This document shows positions 49,111 to 58,781 of a DNA stretch of 64,000 nucleotides, piece after piece. The stretch's first letter is position 1. Each line of letters opens with the position of its first letter. A program made the position numbers and the translations under genes. The DNA is from Kangiella geojedonensis (GTDB taxonomy: Bacteria > Pseudomonadota > Gammaproteobacteria > Enterobacterales > Kangiellaceae), in contig NZ_CP010975.1 of NCBI RefSeq assembly GCF_000981765.1, positions 1,488,001-1,552,000 of the forward strand, written 5' to 3'. The notes below the pieces were generated by a model. The model was not told the DNA's origin. It ran no database searches and saw only the letters and a program-made list of their open reading frames with translations.

Positions 49111-50208
49111 TTAAGGCTGGCCCCAAACAAAGTGGAAGTCGCCTCTTAACTGCTCATTAGTCGTGTCGTAACCACCAAAACTAGGTTCAGACCGCTGCAG
49201 ATTATTCCCTAATTTTATCGCTTCGATCAAGTTTTGTGGAGAAGTAAGTGATTCTACCTTAAAAAGGACTCTGTCATTCGACACTTCAACTGCGCTTGCC
49301 GAGCGAACCATGCCTAATGAATTTAGGAATGTTTGTGCTTTCGCGAATGATTCAAAATCCTGAATATTTTCAATCGAAATCAAAACCTCTTGTGCTTGTT
49401 CCGACAACACTACAGCGAGTTTGGAAGCTAAAGCATCAGCAATACGGTTCACCGCACCTTGAATCGCTTCATAAGCTGACAACCCACTTGTAGTAAAGGT
49501 TTGAGTTTGCCCATAAAGATTCACTTTCCAAGTAGCTTGCCACTGATTAGAGCCTTCTGACAAGCTTGCTGCAACCCAATAGTCGCTGCCATAACGCTTA
49601 CTCGCGGCTTCAACAGGCGCTTCAAAGCGCCCCCAAACATCAGCAACCTCAAGTGCCGACTGGTCATCAATATCCATCAGAGGCAAAGAGACTGGTAGTC
49701 CACGGCTTTGAGCCGCAATATCCAAAGCAGCTACAATTGATCGGGTCTGATCGCTTGCTATTCGACGCTCTCCACCATTATCTAATGCGATCCAAAAAAT
49801 GCCTGACGGTCTATCTTCGCCCCATATAGGCAATGACGCGGATTTCAGCAAGTTAACGATCGACTGTTGATCAAAGGTTGCTTTCAGCAACAACGGCTTT
49901 TCATAAATCATCTGTTCAGCAGCTGATAAACGCTGATACGAATAGCGACGGAGATAACTTTCAGCGTCTGATAAAGCCGACTGAATAGCTGGCGCTCGCA
50001 CCACATCTTTACTACCGCTGGCTCGAATCAGGACTTGCTGAAGGCTGTTTTTAATAGCTTGAGTTCGAGCTGATGTTGCCTGACTGTCTACTGGCCAAGT
50101 GGCGGTATATAAATTACTTAACTTTTCAGCTTTAGCAGGCATAGCCACTAAGCATGCTATAAATGTCACGCTGGCCACGAATAATAGCTGTAAGCGAGAA
50201 TATGTCAT
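49111..50208 (-). CDS. DUF2066 exported protein
   Basis: A 365-residue protein with a signal peptide (LLFVASVTFIACLVAMPAKA). It begins with LYTATWPVDSQATSARTQAIKNSLQQVLIRASGS, the DUF2066 signature, and has no catalytic residues I recognise. Its function is unknown; the neighbours hda and purMN are conserved with this family. Confidence 0.82.
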   Translation of the reverse strand: MTYSRLQLLFVASVTFIACLVAMPAKAEKLSNLYTATWPVDSQATSARTQAIKNSLQQVLIRASGSKDVVRAPAIQSALSDAESYLRRYSYQRLSAAEQMIYEKPLLLKATFDQQSIVNLLKSASLPIWGEDRPSGIFWIALDNGGERRIASDQTRSIVAALDIAAQSRGLPVSLPLMDIDDQSALEVADVWGRFEAPVEAASKRYGSDYWVAASLSEGSNQWQATWKVNLYGQTQTFTTSGLSAYEAIQGAVNRIADALASKLAVVLSEQAQEVLISIENIQDFESFAKAQTFLNSLGMVRSASAVEVSNDRVLFKVESLTSPQNLIEAIKLGNNLQRSEPSFGGYDTTNEQLRGDFHFVWGQP

Positions 50209-50455
50209 ATCCCTTATCCTAGCGGTTTTGCTCTTTGATTGGCGGGGCTAATTATTTGAAATAGTGGGTAAAACTAGCCAACAAGCCCGAATTTACCGGC
50301 TATTTTATCAGCTTTTAGGTTTGACGCTAGGCCATGCTAGTCGATCTTTAAATTTATTACGCTTTCTTTACTCATAAATTAACCGTCGAAGCTTAAGCAT
50401 GGGTTGTTTATACTAGCCCCATGACACTACATCACCAAGACACCTAATAAATACC

Positions 50456-51028
50456 GTGAACCAAAAAGAAACACTAAACCTTAATTTAGAAACCGAAGTT
50501 GACCTGATCATCAGTGAAGCCAAGATTGACCAAACTATCGAAGCACTGGCAAAGCAGCTGAATGATTATTTCAAGCAACCAGAATTTAGCAATCAGCCGA
50601 TTATTGCTTACTGTGTAATGAACGGAGGACTCTATTTCTCCGGTCAGTTACTGCGTTATTTGAGCTTCCCTCTGCAGTTGAGTTACCTGCACGCTTCGCG
50701 CTATGGCAACAACACCAGTGGCTCAGAGCTCAACTGGACTGTTCGTCCAAACAAAGAACAAATCGAAGGTCATCATGTGATATTACTGGATGACATTTTT
50801 GATCAAGGGTTAACGCTAGAAGCCATTGATAATGAATGCCGAAAGCTTGGTGCCACCAGCGTTCACTCCGTCGTGTTAACTGATAAGCTACATGATATAA
50901 AGCCTGATAGCGGATTTAAGCCTAACTTTGTTGGATTAGAAGTTGAAAATCGCTATATCTTTGGTTGTGGAATGGATTACCAGGGCTTATACCGAAACCT
51001 GCCTGCCATTTATGCTTTGAAGCCCTAA
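50456..51028 (+). CDS. hpt: Hypoxanthine/guanine phosphoribosyltransferase
   Basis: A 190-residue purine-salvage type I phosphoribosyltransferase. The PRPP loop is VILLDDIFDQGLTLEAI, and YCVMNGGLYFSGQLL provides the PPi loop. The start is GTG 50456 with no obvious ribosome-binding site; upstream ATGs are out of frame or run to stops. A TCGAAG-17-TATACT promoter-like pair lies near 50386-50414. Substrate preference cannot be read from sequence. Confidence 0.82.
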   Translation: MNQKETLNLNLETEVDLIISEAKIDQTIEALAKQLNDYFKQPEFSNQPIIAYCVMNGGLYFSGQLLRYLSFPLQLSYLHASRYGNNTSGSELNWTVRPNKEQIEGHHVILLDDIFDQGLTLEAIDNECRKLGATSVHSVVLTDKLHDIKPDSGFKPNFVGLEVENRYIFGCGMDYQGLYRNLPAIYALKP

Positions 51029-51158
51029 CTTCTTGAAATTGTGTAAATTCAGAGGGGTGTTTTGTGGCCTGCGTCACAGTTAACCTTTTGTTACCACATA
51101 ATTTTCACGGTCAATTGATATAGTAAGTTCAATTCAGTTTGCATTCACTTAATTTTTT

Positions 51159-51164
51159 TATAAT
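51159..51164 (+). promoter_or_regulatory. -10 box of the OmpA-like lipoprotein gene
   Basis: A consensus TATAAT follows a T-tract, with only a weak AGTTTG -35 at 17 bp spacing. It sits 37 bp before the ATG. Confidence 0.5.
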
Positions 51165-51200
51165 GCAATCAAACTTTGGGGAAACACGAGGATATTACCA

Positions 51201-51866
51201 ATGAAGAAATTTACCTCTATGAAGAAAACATTTGTTACAGCTTCGCTGGCAGCACTAGTTGCATCAGGCTGTACCGTACTAGACCCATACACGGGCGAAG
51301 AAAAGACCAGTAAAGCAGTAAAATATGGTGCTGTTGGCGCCGTAGTTTGTGGCTTAATTGGCGCGACAGAAAACAGTAAGCACGCTCGTAACGCAGCCCT
51401 TGGTTGTGGTGCTATCGGTGCTGGTGTTGGTGCTTACATGGACCATCAAGAAGCTGAGCTTCGTGAAGAATTAGCCGGCACAGGCGTTGGTGTTCAGCGT
51501 AACGGCGATAAAATTCAATTAATTATGCCAGGCGACATTACCTTCGACACTGACCGCCATGACGTCAGTGCAGACTTCTACCCAGTATTAGACTCTGTCG
51601 CTAAGGTTCTATACAAATATGTTGATACAGACCTTGAAGTAGCAGGCTTTACAGACTCTGTGGGCTCAGACGCATACAACCAAACATTATCTGAAAAGCG
51701 TGCTTCAAGTGTAGCAAGTTATTTACGTCAGCGTGAAATTCAAGCAGGTCGCTTACACGTTAAAGGTTTCGGTGAGCGTTACCCTATCGCTTCAAATGAA
51801 AACGCAAGCGGGCGTTCAAAGAACCGTCGAGTTGAATTAACGATCATTCCTCAAGAACCCCGTTAA
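51201..51866 (+). CDS. OmpA-family lipoprotein with glycine zipper
   Basis: A 221-residue outer-membrane lipoprotein. The signal peptide ends VASGC (C24). A glycine-zipper segment (AVGAVVCGLIG and AIGAGVGAY) is followed by an OmpA-like peptidoglycan-binding domain (about 105-215) with DITFDTDRHDV, VAGFTDSVGSDAYNQTLSEKRA and FGERYPIASNENASGRSKNRRVEL. It resembles YiaD-type proteins that link outer membrane and peptidoglycan. GAGGAT lies about 9 nt before the ATG. It ends at two hairpins. Confidence 0.9.
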   Translation: MKKFTSMKKTFVTASLAALVASGCTVLDPYTGEEKTSKAVKYGAVGAVVCGLIGATENSKHARNAALGCGAIGAGVGAYMDHQEAELREELAGTGVGVQRNGDKIQLIMPGDITFDTDRHDVSADFYPVLDSVAKVLYKYVDTDLEVAGFTDSVGSDAYNQTLSEKRASSVASYLRQREIQAGRLHVKGFGERYPIASNENASGRSKNRRVELTIIPQEPR

Positions 51867-51892
51867 TTCAGACATACTAAGCAATCACTGAA

Positions 51893-51927
51893 AAAGTCTG
51901 GCGACTACCCCTGTAAAACCAGACTTT
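51893..51927 (+). terminator. Hairpin downstream of the OmpA-like gene
   Basis: AAAGTCTGG and CCAGACTTT form a 9-bp stem with a 17-nt loop, without a strong T-run. It precedes a stronger terminator by 10 bp. Confidence 0.55.
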
Positions 51928-51936
51928 CTCCCCCTT

Positions 51937-51961
51937 AAAAGCGGCTTCGGCCGCTTTTTTT
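51937..51961 (+). terminator. Intrinsic terminator with UUCG tetraloop
   Basis: AAAAGCGGC, TTCG, GCCGCTTTT followed by T's. The very stable tetraloop hairpin closes the OmpA-like transcript before purM. Confidence 0.92.
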
Positions 51962-52053
51962 ATGTATCTTTCTTCTTATCTGGCTTTCTATAGCCGCCCG
52001 CTTCTAGTAAAATTGCGACTTTACTCTACAGTCATTAGTTTTTAGGAAATTCA

Positions 52054-53091
52054 ATGAGCGACAAAAAGTCTCTAAGTTACAAAGATGCGGGTGTTGATAT
52101 CGATGCTGGAAATGCCTTGGTTGACCGCATTAAAGACGTTTGTAAAAAAACTCACCGCCCAGAAGTATTAGGTAATATCGGCGGGTTTGGCGCTCTTTTT
52201 GATCTACCGCGTGGATATGAAGAGCCAGCGTTAGTAGCCGGAACTGATGGCGTAGGAACAAAATTACGCTTGGCATTAGACTTGAATAAACATGACACGG
52301 TGGGTATCGATCTTGTCGCTATGTGCGTTAATGATCTTATCGTTCAAGGCGCAGAGCCACTGTTTTTCTTAGATTATTATGCTACAGGCAAGCTTGATGT
52401 CGACGTCGCCGCAGATGTTGTTACCGGCATTGCTGAGGGTTGCCAGCAGTCTGGCTGCTCACTCATCGGTGGCGAAACTGCTGAGATGCCAGGCATGTAC
52501 GAAGGTGACGATTACGATTTAGCCGGCTTTTGTGTGGGAATCGTTGATAAGAAAAAAATCATCGATGGTAGTAATGTTAAATCTGGCGACGTGTTACTAG
52601 GTTTAGCTTCTAGCGGCCCTCACTCTAATGGTTATTCGCTTATCCGCAAAATCCTTGAAGTTAGTGGCGCTGATGTAAACCAAGAGTTCGACAACGGCAA
52701 GACATTGGGCGAAACCTTGTTAGAGCCAACTAAAATTTATGTAAAACCACTGCTTCGCCTCTTCAAAGAAGTTGAGATTAAAGCTCTATCACACATTACT
52801 GGCGGTGGTTTACAAGAAAACTTGCCTCGCGTTTTACCAAAGCAAGCCAAAGCAGTGGTGAATACCAATGCTTGGAGCTTACCTAAAGTCTTCCAATGGT
52901 TACAGCAAGAAGGTAATGTCGACCGTTTAGAAATGTATCGCACCTTTAATTGTGGTATTGGAATGATCTTGGTGGTCAGCCAAGACAATGCTGAAAGAGC
53001 AAAAGACATGCTGGAATCGATGGGCGAAACGGTTTATAACGTCGGCCATATCGAATCACGTGAAGACGGCGAAGACTCAGTCATTCTATAA
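52054..53091 (+). CDS. purM: Phosphoribosylformylglycinamidine cyclo-ligase
   Basis: A 345-residue enzyme making aminoimidazole ribotide. [13 protein letters not shown] at the N-terminus, [24 protein letters not shown] and [16 protein letters not shown] are PurM signatures. It lies 12 bp upstream of purN, as usual. Confidence 0.98.
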   Translation: MSDKKSLSYKDAGVDIDAGNALVDRIKDVCKKTHRPEVLGNIGGFGALFDLPRGYEEPALVAGTDGVGTKLRLALDLNKHDTVGIDLVAMCVNDLIVQGAEPLFFLDYYATGKLDVDVAADVVTGIAEGCQQSGCSLIGGETAEMPGMYEGDDYDLAGFCVGIVDKKKIIDGSNVKSGDVLLGLASSGPHSNGYSLIRKILEVSGADVNQEFDNGKTLGETLLEPTKIYVKPLLRLFKEVEIKALSHITGGGLQENLPRVLPKQAKAVVNTNAWSLPKVFQWLQQEGNVDRLEMYRTFNCGIGMILVVSQDNAERAKDMLESMGETVYNVGHIESREDGEDSVIL

Positions 53092-53103
53092 CGGTAAACT
53101 CCA

Positions 53104-53751
53104 TTGGCAGCCCAAAACACTAGCTCGATTGACGTTAAGCGGATTGTTGTCTTAATTTCAGGTAGCGGTTCAAACATGCAAGCCTTAATTGACGCCATTG
53201 AGCTGGGCGCCATTAATGGTCAAATTGTCGGCGTCATCAGCAATAAGCCTGACGTTCAAGGTCTTGCTCGAGCAGCTCACGCCAATATCCCTTCAGTGGT
53301 TATCGACCATCGCCAATTTGATGGTCGTGAACCTTTTGAAGCTGAACTATCTAAAACCATTGATGAGTTTAAACCTGACTTGATTGTGCTGGCTGGATTT
53401 ATGCGTATCTTAAATTCAGAGTTCGTTCAGCCATACGAAGGTAAGATGCTCAATATACACCCTTCTCTATTACCTAAATACAAAGGCTTGCATACACACA
53501 GGCGAGCATTAGAGAATGGTGACAAGGAACATGGTGTCAGCGTTCACTTTGTCACTGCCGAACTTGATGGTGGCCCAGTGATCGCTCAACGAACAGTTAA
53601 GGTGGAAGACAGTGATACTGAGCAAATTTTACAGCAGAAAGTACAAAGGCAAGAGCATCAGCTCTATCCAGAAGTGGTCGCGCGATTCTGCAATGACCGA
53701 CTCAGCTACCAAAATGGCAAAGCCTATTTGGATGGAAAGCCCATTCAATAA
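53104..53751 (+). CDS. purN: Phosphoribosylglycinamide formyltransferase
   Basis: A 215-residue formyl-THF-dependent enzyme. LISGSGSNMQALID, LAGFMRILN, MLNIHPSLLPKYKG and GVSVHFVTAELDGG with the catalytic Asn-His-Asp residues are present. The start is TTG 53104 with only a weak GGTAAAC site; no ATG exists before the conserved first strand. It is translated from the purM message. Confidence 0.96.
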   Translation: MAAQNTSSIDVKRIVVLISGSGSNMQALIDAIELGAINGQIVGVISNKPDVQGLARAAHANIPSVVIDHRQFDGREPFEAELSKTIDEFKPDLIVLAGFMRILNSEFVQPYEGKMLNIHPSLLPKYKGLHTHRRALENGDKEHGVSVHFVTAELDGGPVIAQRTVKVEDSDTEQILQQKVQRQEHQLYPEVVARFCNDRLSYQNGKAYLDGKPIQ

Positions 53752-54469
53752 CCGCTTTTACTCGCTTAGTAGCTTATTACTCTTTGTAATTGCACTACTC
53801 ATCGCTCCATCAGGACAAGCGCAAGAATCCCCTTCGGCACTAATACCCTATTCAATTAAATACCAAGTAATACACGACGATGACGACGTGGGCATGGCTT
53901 CACGCCAGCTTACTCAGCTCAGCAATGGCCAATGGCAAATTTCGATGGAATCCGACATTAGCTATTACTTTTTGTCCGACAAGCGCCAAGAAACCAGTCG
54001 ATTCGCATTAGATGAAGATGGACAGATTTTGCCTCTGGTCTATCAGCGTAACTCAGAAACGAGCTTACGATCGGATACGACTTTGCTGCAAAATTTTGAT
54101 TGGGACAACTTAATTGAACAAGGTTCTTATAAAGATGATCAGTGGACTCAACCCTTAAAGCTTGGTTACTTGGATCAGCTAACCCAAATCACTCTAGTTC
54201 GCGAACATTTGCTGACTCAAAAGCCTGTCCCTGCGATTGATATTAGTTATCGAGGCAGTATCCGCCACCATGAATTCAAGGTTATTGGACAAGAGGTCAT
54301 AAAAACGGGCAAAGGCGACGTTATGACTGCTAAAGTTCAACTGAACGAAAAGAAACGAGATCGCCAAACCAACTTCTGGTTTGCTTTAGAACACAATATG
54401 CTACCCGTACAAGTACAACGAATAAAAGAAGGTGAAGAACAAGCAAAACTGATTGCCACTGACTGGTAA
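53732..54469 (+). CDS. DUF3108 exported protein
   Basis: 245 residues from ATG 53732; the frame extends back into purN but this start opens a signal peptide (FYSLSSLLLFVIALLIAPSGQAQ). The mature domain, YSIKYQVIHDDDDVGMASRQL through FWFALEHNMLPVQVQRIKEGE, fits DUF3108. It overlaps purN by 20 bp, suggesting coupling, as seen near purN in Pseudomonas. Its function is unknown. Confidence 0.8.
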   Translation: MESPFNNRFYSLSSLLLFVIALLIAPSGQAQESPSALIPYSIKYQVIHDDDDVGMASRQLTQLSNGQWQISMESDISYYFLSDKRQETSRFALDEDGQILPLVYQRNSETSLRSDTTLLQNFDWDNLIEQGSYKDDQWTQPLKLGYLDQLTQITLVREHLLTQKPVPAIDISYRGSIRHHEFKVIGQEVIKTGKGDVMTAKVQLNEKKRDRQTNFWFALEHNMLPVQVQRIKEGEEQAKLIATDW

Positions 54470-54494
54470 AAGATAGCTTTAGAAGGAGACAATA

Positions 54495-54905
54495 ATGAAG
54501 AATAGCATCACTCTCACCTTAGGAACCTTACTTTTTGCATCACTAACTCATGCCAACACCTATGACCGCGATGCATTAACCATCGATAAAAGTGTCAACC
54601 AAGACTTAGAGTTCCAGTTCCCCAATGACAATAACATTTACCCAGAGGTTAGTGACTTTGAAGTGGTGAATTACGTCACCATGAGCAACGAGTACGGTGA
54701 GCGCAAAGTCACGATCACGTTACACAACAGTTCAACAGGCAACCGTATTTTTGTCAGTGATCAAGTCATGGCGCTTTATGCGAATGGTAAAAGAGTAACT
54801 CCTTACGAAGAAAAAGTGAGCTTCAAAGGTAAAGAAACTCAAACGCTCACGCTAACCTTCAACAGCAGTAAATACCCTATTCTTAAAGTCTACACTCGAA
54901 ACTAA
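54495..54905 (+). CDS. Small exported protein of unknown function
   Basis: A 136-residue protein with a signal peptide cleaved after THA (about 20) and a strong AAGGAG upstream. The mature part is beta-rich with alternating hydrophobic residues (KVTITLHNSS, TQTLTLTFNS) like an immunoglobulin-type or adhesin-like sandwich, without cysteines. The family is not recognised. It lies 25 bp after the DUF3108 gene. Confidence 0.7.
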   Translation: MKNSITLTLGTLLFASLTHANTYDRDALTIDKSVNQDLEFQFPNDNNIYPEVSDFEVVNYVTMSNEYGERKVTITLHNSSTGNRIFVSDQVMALYANGKRVTPYEEKVSFKGKETQTLTLTFNSSKYPILKVYTRN

Positions 54906-54991
54906 AGCGACATAACAACGGCGGCTGCTATAATTGAAATCAGTCGCCTATCACTTTATTATCTAGGTGACTACTTTAGGGAAGCATCTAG

Positions 54992-55543
54992 ATGACAATA
55001 ACGATAATCATACTCGTCGTAATAGCGCTATGGGCTCTATGGACTTACAACACAATTATTACACTGAAAAATCAAGTGAGCTCGGCGTGGAGTGATATTG
55101 ACGTACAGCTGACTCGTCGCCACGACCTTATTCCACAACTGGTCAAAACGGTTCAAACCTATAAGAATTACGAACAGGAAACTCTAGAGCTTACGACCCT
55201 GCTTCGTAGGGCGGAAGATAACAACTCCCCTTCATCACAAGAGTCTTTGGAAGCTAAGATAAACCAGAAGCTTGATAAACTTATCCTGCTTCAAGAAGCC
55301 TATCCTGAGCTCAAAGCAAACAACTCTTTTCTAGAACTAATGAAGGCGCTAGCTGATACCGAAGACAAACTCCAATACGCCCGCCGCTACTACAACGGCA
55401 GCGTAAAAGTCTATAACACCAAACTCCAGCAAGTACCCGACAACCTTATCGCCAGCCTGTTTCGCTTTAAAGAAGCAGAGTTTTTTACATTGAAATCACC
55501 TGAAATGGCGAAAGCAGTCACCGTTGATTTAAAGGATTCATAG
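54992..55543 (+). CDS. lemA: LemA family protein
   Basis: A 183-residue protein with an N-terminal membrane anchor (TITIIILVVIALWALWTYN) followed by the LemA helical domain: SSAWSDIDVQLTRRHDLIPQLVKTVQTY and DTEDKLQYARRYYNGSVKVYN. Its function is unknown, but it is repeatedly paired with DUF2207 proteins. Its stop is immediately followed by the ATG of the next gene. Confidence 0.92.
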   Translation: MTITIIILVVIALWALWTYNTIITLKNQVSSAWSDIDVQLTRRHDLIPQLVKTVQTYKNYEQETLELTTLLRRAEDNNSPSSQESLEAKINQKLDKLILLQEAYPELKANNSFLELMKALADTEDKLQYARRYYNGSVKVYNTKLQQVPDNLIASLFRFKEAEFFTLKSPEMAKAVTVDLKDS

Positions 55544-57298
55544 ATGACCCGAGTCTTTAATCAAATACTTATCCTTTTTATCATGGCCGCCTTTACATGC
55601 TGCATAAAGGCTGATGAACGAATTTTAAATTTTGACAGTGTTATAGATGTTCACGCAGACTCGACACTCACCGTCACTGAAACGATTATCGTCAAAGCTG
55701 AAGGTGTAAACATACGCCGAGGTATTTACCGCGAGTTCCCTACGAATTATCAAGATAAATTTGGTAATAACTATCAAGTAACTTTTGATATTGACTCGGT
55801 AACTCAAGATGGCCGAGATGTAGATTGGTCCACTAGAGATTTACGAAACGGTGTGCGCTTGTACATTGGCGACCCTGATAAATACCTCAAAGAAGGCGTA
55901 TATACCTATAGAATTAAATACAACACCAATAATCAGTTAGGTTTTTATGACGATGTTGACCAGCTCTACTGGAACGTCACGGGGAATGACTGGAAATTCA
56001 AAATACTTAACGCCTCGGTTACCGTCAACTTTCCATCAGAAATCCCCAAGGAAACCATAAAGCACCAAGCTTTCACCGGTTATTACGGCAGTAACGATAG
56101 CCACGTCCAGTTGACGTCTTTGAGTAAAACTAGCATCAGCTTAGAAACAACTAGAGTCCTACTACCAAGCCAAGGCCTTACAATCCAAATAGGACTACCT
56201 AAAGGTTATATCTCAGCACCAAGCGGAATTGAACTATTACTCAGAGTTCTTTCACAAAATAGACACCTCATTATTTTCTTACTAGGAACGCTGTTTACTT
56301 TCGCATATTACTACTACGTCTGGTCGAAACACGGTCGCGATCCAAAGCCCGGCATCATTATTCCGCTTTACGATCCACCAAAGAAGGAGTCTCCAGCAGC
56401 AATGCGCTACATTCTTAACAATGGTTATGACTCCAAGACCTTCACAACGGGCTTATTATCTCTTGCCGTTAAAGGCTACATCACAATCCAAGAATTAGAT
56501 GACGACAACTATGTCATCAGAAGACATAAAAAGAATTCATTCGTAAAATTCTCAGCAGGCGAGTCAAGTTTAGAGAAAGCTTTATTTAATGAAAGCCATG
56601 AGGTTAGTACAAAGTCATCTACCAATAAAGAAGCTTTTAGAGCAGCGATGGTGGCACACAAAAAATCATTGGCTTCAGACTATAAGTCCACCTATTTTAA
56701 GATTAATGGGCAATATATCGCTTGGGGATTAGCCTTGTCCGCGGCCACTATTCTACTGGGTATTAACTTTAAGCATCCTTTCGCCTCTATCCCAATATCG
56801 TTTATCGTAACCGGCGGAATCCTCATGCTAATGAATATCGTCTTTGGAATATTACTTAAAGCCCCAACGGCTATCGGTAGGCAGTTTATGGATAAAGCCG
56901 AAGGCCTAAAACATTACTTAACAATTGCGGAAACTGATGCCTTGAGAAGCCGTTACCCACTCGATAAAACTCCGCAAACATTTGAACGTTATTTGCCCTA
57001 CGCCTTCGCGCTTGATATTGAAAAAACATGGGGTGACATGTTCAATGATGTTTTATCACCACAATTACAGCCAGAAGCAAAAGACACTGCAAAAACAGAC
57101 ATGATTCCAACATGGTACCTCGCTTCCTCAACAACTGGATTTGGCATAGGCAACCTAACTCACAGCCTTTCCGATAGTTTCTCTGCGACAGTATCTTCCG
57201 CAGCAGCACCACCTAACTCAAGTTCAAGCAGTGGCTTTTCTGGAGGCGGAGGCTTCTCTGGTGGTGGCGGAGGCGGCGGCGGAGGTGGCGGCTGGTAA
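55544..57298 (+). CDS. DUF2207 membrane protein with glycine-rich tail
   Basis: A 584-residue protein with a signal peptide and an exported beta-rich N-terminal domain (about 25-220; VTETIIVKAEGVNIRRGIYREFPT). A transmembrane helix lies near 240-260 and two more near 395-440. A cytoplasmic-type middle region includes RSRYPLDKTPQTFERYLPYAFALDIEKTW. The tail is a long glycine run ending in GGW, typical of these DUF2207/LemA partners. Transcribed with lemA; function unknown. Confidence 0.88.
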   Translation: MTRVFNQILILFIMAAFTCCIKADERILNFDSVIDVHADSTLTVTETIIVKAEGVNIRRGIYREFPTNYQDKFGNNYQVTFDIDSVTQDGRDVDWSTRDLRNGVRLYIGDPDKYLKEGVYTYRIKYNTNNQLGFYDDVDQLYWNVTGNDWKFKILNASVTVNFPSEIPKETIKHQAFTGYYGSNDSHVQLTSLSKTSISLETTRVLLPSQGLTIQIGLPKGYISAPSGIELLLRVLSQNRHLIIFLLGTLFTFAYYYYVWSKHGRDPKPGIIIPLYDPPKKESPAAMRYILNNGYDSKTFTTGLLSLAVKGYITIQELDDDNYVIRRHKKNSFVKFSAGESSLEKALFNESHEVSTKSSTNKEAFRAAMVAHKKSLASDYKSTYFKINGQYIAWGLALSAATILLGINFKHPFASIPISFIVTGGILMLMNIVFGILLKAPTAIGRQFMDKAEGLKHYLTIAETDALRSRYPLDKTPQTFERYLPYAFALDIEKTWGDMFNDVLSPQLQPEAKDTAKTDMIPTWYLASSTTGFGIGNLTHSLSDSFSATVSSAAAPPNSSSSSGFSGGGGFSGGGGGGGGGGGW

Positions 57299-57326
57299 GC
57301 TCACCTTTAAACTTAATTGCAAAGCA

Positions 57327-57353
57327 AAAAAAAGCAGCCGAAGCTGCTTTTTT
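57327..57353. terminator. Bidirectional intrinsic terminator
   Basis: AAAAAAGCAGC, loop CGAA, GCTGCTTTTTT, between the converging DUF2207 gene and the outer-membrane barrel gene. Confidence 0.92.
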
Positions 57354-57371
57354 CATGAAACTAAAAACTAC

Positions 57372-57959
57372 TTAGAAGTCGAAACGAGCTTCTAGAGCAT
57401 AGATGTTGACATCACTCTCAAACTTACCTTCTAAACCAATTGAGAAAGTATCAGTAAAGAAATAACGACCTTCAAGGTTTAAGAACGTTAGTGAGTCATC
57501 AAAATCCATATGTTGAACCGATGCACCCCATTCAAAGTTATCCGTCGCCATTCCACGGAAACCTAGTACCGCGTTAGCAGCGTTGTCATCTTCCGAAGAT
57601 GTAAAGCCACCAAAAGTTGCTTCAACATCAGAGCGTGCATAACCCAACTCGGCGATGAAATCTGTATTAGCAGAAACTGCGGTGTTGAAACCAAAGTTTA
57701 CGGTTGTTAGATCCATGTCTAAATCAATTCCAGCTTCTTCACCACTTTGCTTCGTTGCATCAAGCTTTAAGTACCAGTTCTTGGCTAAATCAAAAGACAA
57801 GCCACCGCTGATACCATCTAAATCAACGTCAGAGCCGCCGTCTACGTCAAATTGAGACTGAGCCCAGCCGATGCTTGCGTTGTTATAAGATACGTCTTTC
57901 GCTGCTACGCTGCCCGCAAAAGTTGCGGCAACTACAGCTGTCATTAGCTTAAATTTCAT
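57372..57959 (-). CDS. Small outer-membrane beta-barrel protein
   Basis: A 195-residue protein with a signal peptide cleaved after VAA (residue 20). The mature part has about eight amphipathic strands (DVSYNNASIGWAQSQF, LSFDLAKNWYLKLDATK, FIAELGYARSDVEATF) and ends in an aromatic residue (ALEARFDF), the BAM signal. It resembles OmpA-N/OmpX-like porin-type families. Function is not known. Confidence 0.83.
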   Translation of the reverse strand: MKFKLMTAVVAATFAGSVAAKDVSYNNASIGWAQSQFDVDGGSDVDLDGISGGLSFDLAKNWYLKLDATKQSGEEAGIDLDMDLTTVNFGFNTAVSANTDFIAELGYARSDVEATFGGFTSSEDDNAANAVLGFRGMATDNFEWGASVQHMDFDDSLTFLNLEGRYFFTDTFSIGLEGKFESDVNIYALEARFDF

Positions 57960-58048
57960 ATTATTTTCTCCATCAATTAACTGACCAATTCAGTAGCTGC
58001 CATTATGGTGAGGCTACATGAATGAAAACTGAACTAAGAAACAAAAGT

Positions 58049-58615
58049 TTATGTTTTTGGCAATGTGACGCCACGCTGTCCTTGGTACTTTCCACCGCGA
58101 TCTTTATATGACGTTTCACACACCTCATCTGACTCATAGAACAGCATTTGTGCTACGCCTTCATTAGCATAAATTTTTGCTGGTAGTGGTGTTGTATTCG
58201 AGAACTCAAGCGTGACGTGCCCTTCCCACTCAGGCTCTAGCGGCGTAACGTTAACGATGATGCCGCAACGCGCGTAAGTCGATTTACCTAAACATACCGT
58301 CAAAACGCTACGCGGAATACGGAAGTACTCAACAGTACTCGCTAGAGCAAATGAATTCGGGGGAATGATGCAGACATCGCTCTTAACGTCCACAAAGCTA
58401 TTCTCATCAAAGTTCTTTGGATCAACTACGCTCGAATGAACGTTGGTGAAAATCTTAAAATGATCCGAGCAACGAACGTCGTAACCATAGCTAGATGTGC
58501 CATAAGACACGATCTTTTGATCATTAATATGACGAACCTGGCCTGGCTCATACGGGTCAATCATCCCCTCATTCTCCGCCATGCGACGGATCCATTTATC
58601 TGATTTTATGCTCAT
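58049..58615 (-). CDS. dcd: dCTP deaminase
   Basis: A 188-residue homotrimeric enzyme converting dCTP to dUTP. Key residues lie in [50 protein letters not shown], containing the conserved Ser-Arg and Glu. It lies downstream of apbC, a conserved pairing. Confidence 0.96.
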   Translation of the reverse strand: MSIKSDKWIRRMAENEGMIDPYEPGQVRHINDQKIVSYGTSSYGYDVRCSDHFKIFTNVHSSVVDPKNFDENSFVDVKSDVCIIPPNSFALASTVEYFRIPRSVLTVCLGKSTYARCGIIVNVTPLEPEWEGHVTLEFSNTTPLPAKIYANEGVAQMLFYESDEVCETSYKDRGGKYQGQRGVTLPKT

Positions 58616-58703
58616 AATCTATCTACTCTATTTTTAGTCTTTATTCTTTACTGTAATTAAAAATGTGAATTTTTGCTGCTAGAACGCGAAAGCGACGCAC
58701 ACA

Positions 58704-58736
58704 GAGCAGGAGTGTATGTGAAATACATGACTGCTC
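58704..58736. other. Compound hairpin in the dcd-apbC intergenic region
   Basis: GAGCAG (58704-58709) pairs with CTGCTC (58731-58736), and TGTAT (58713-58717) pairs with ATACA (58722-58726) inside it, giving a two-step stem with a GTGAA loop. No T-run follows, so it is unlikely to be a terminator. It may be an RNA element in the apbC-dcd message or a repeat. Confidence 0.45.
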
Positions 58737-58781
58737 GAGTACGGAAAGCTGACAAAGTTATAGCGCAAAAAGGCCATTTTC

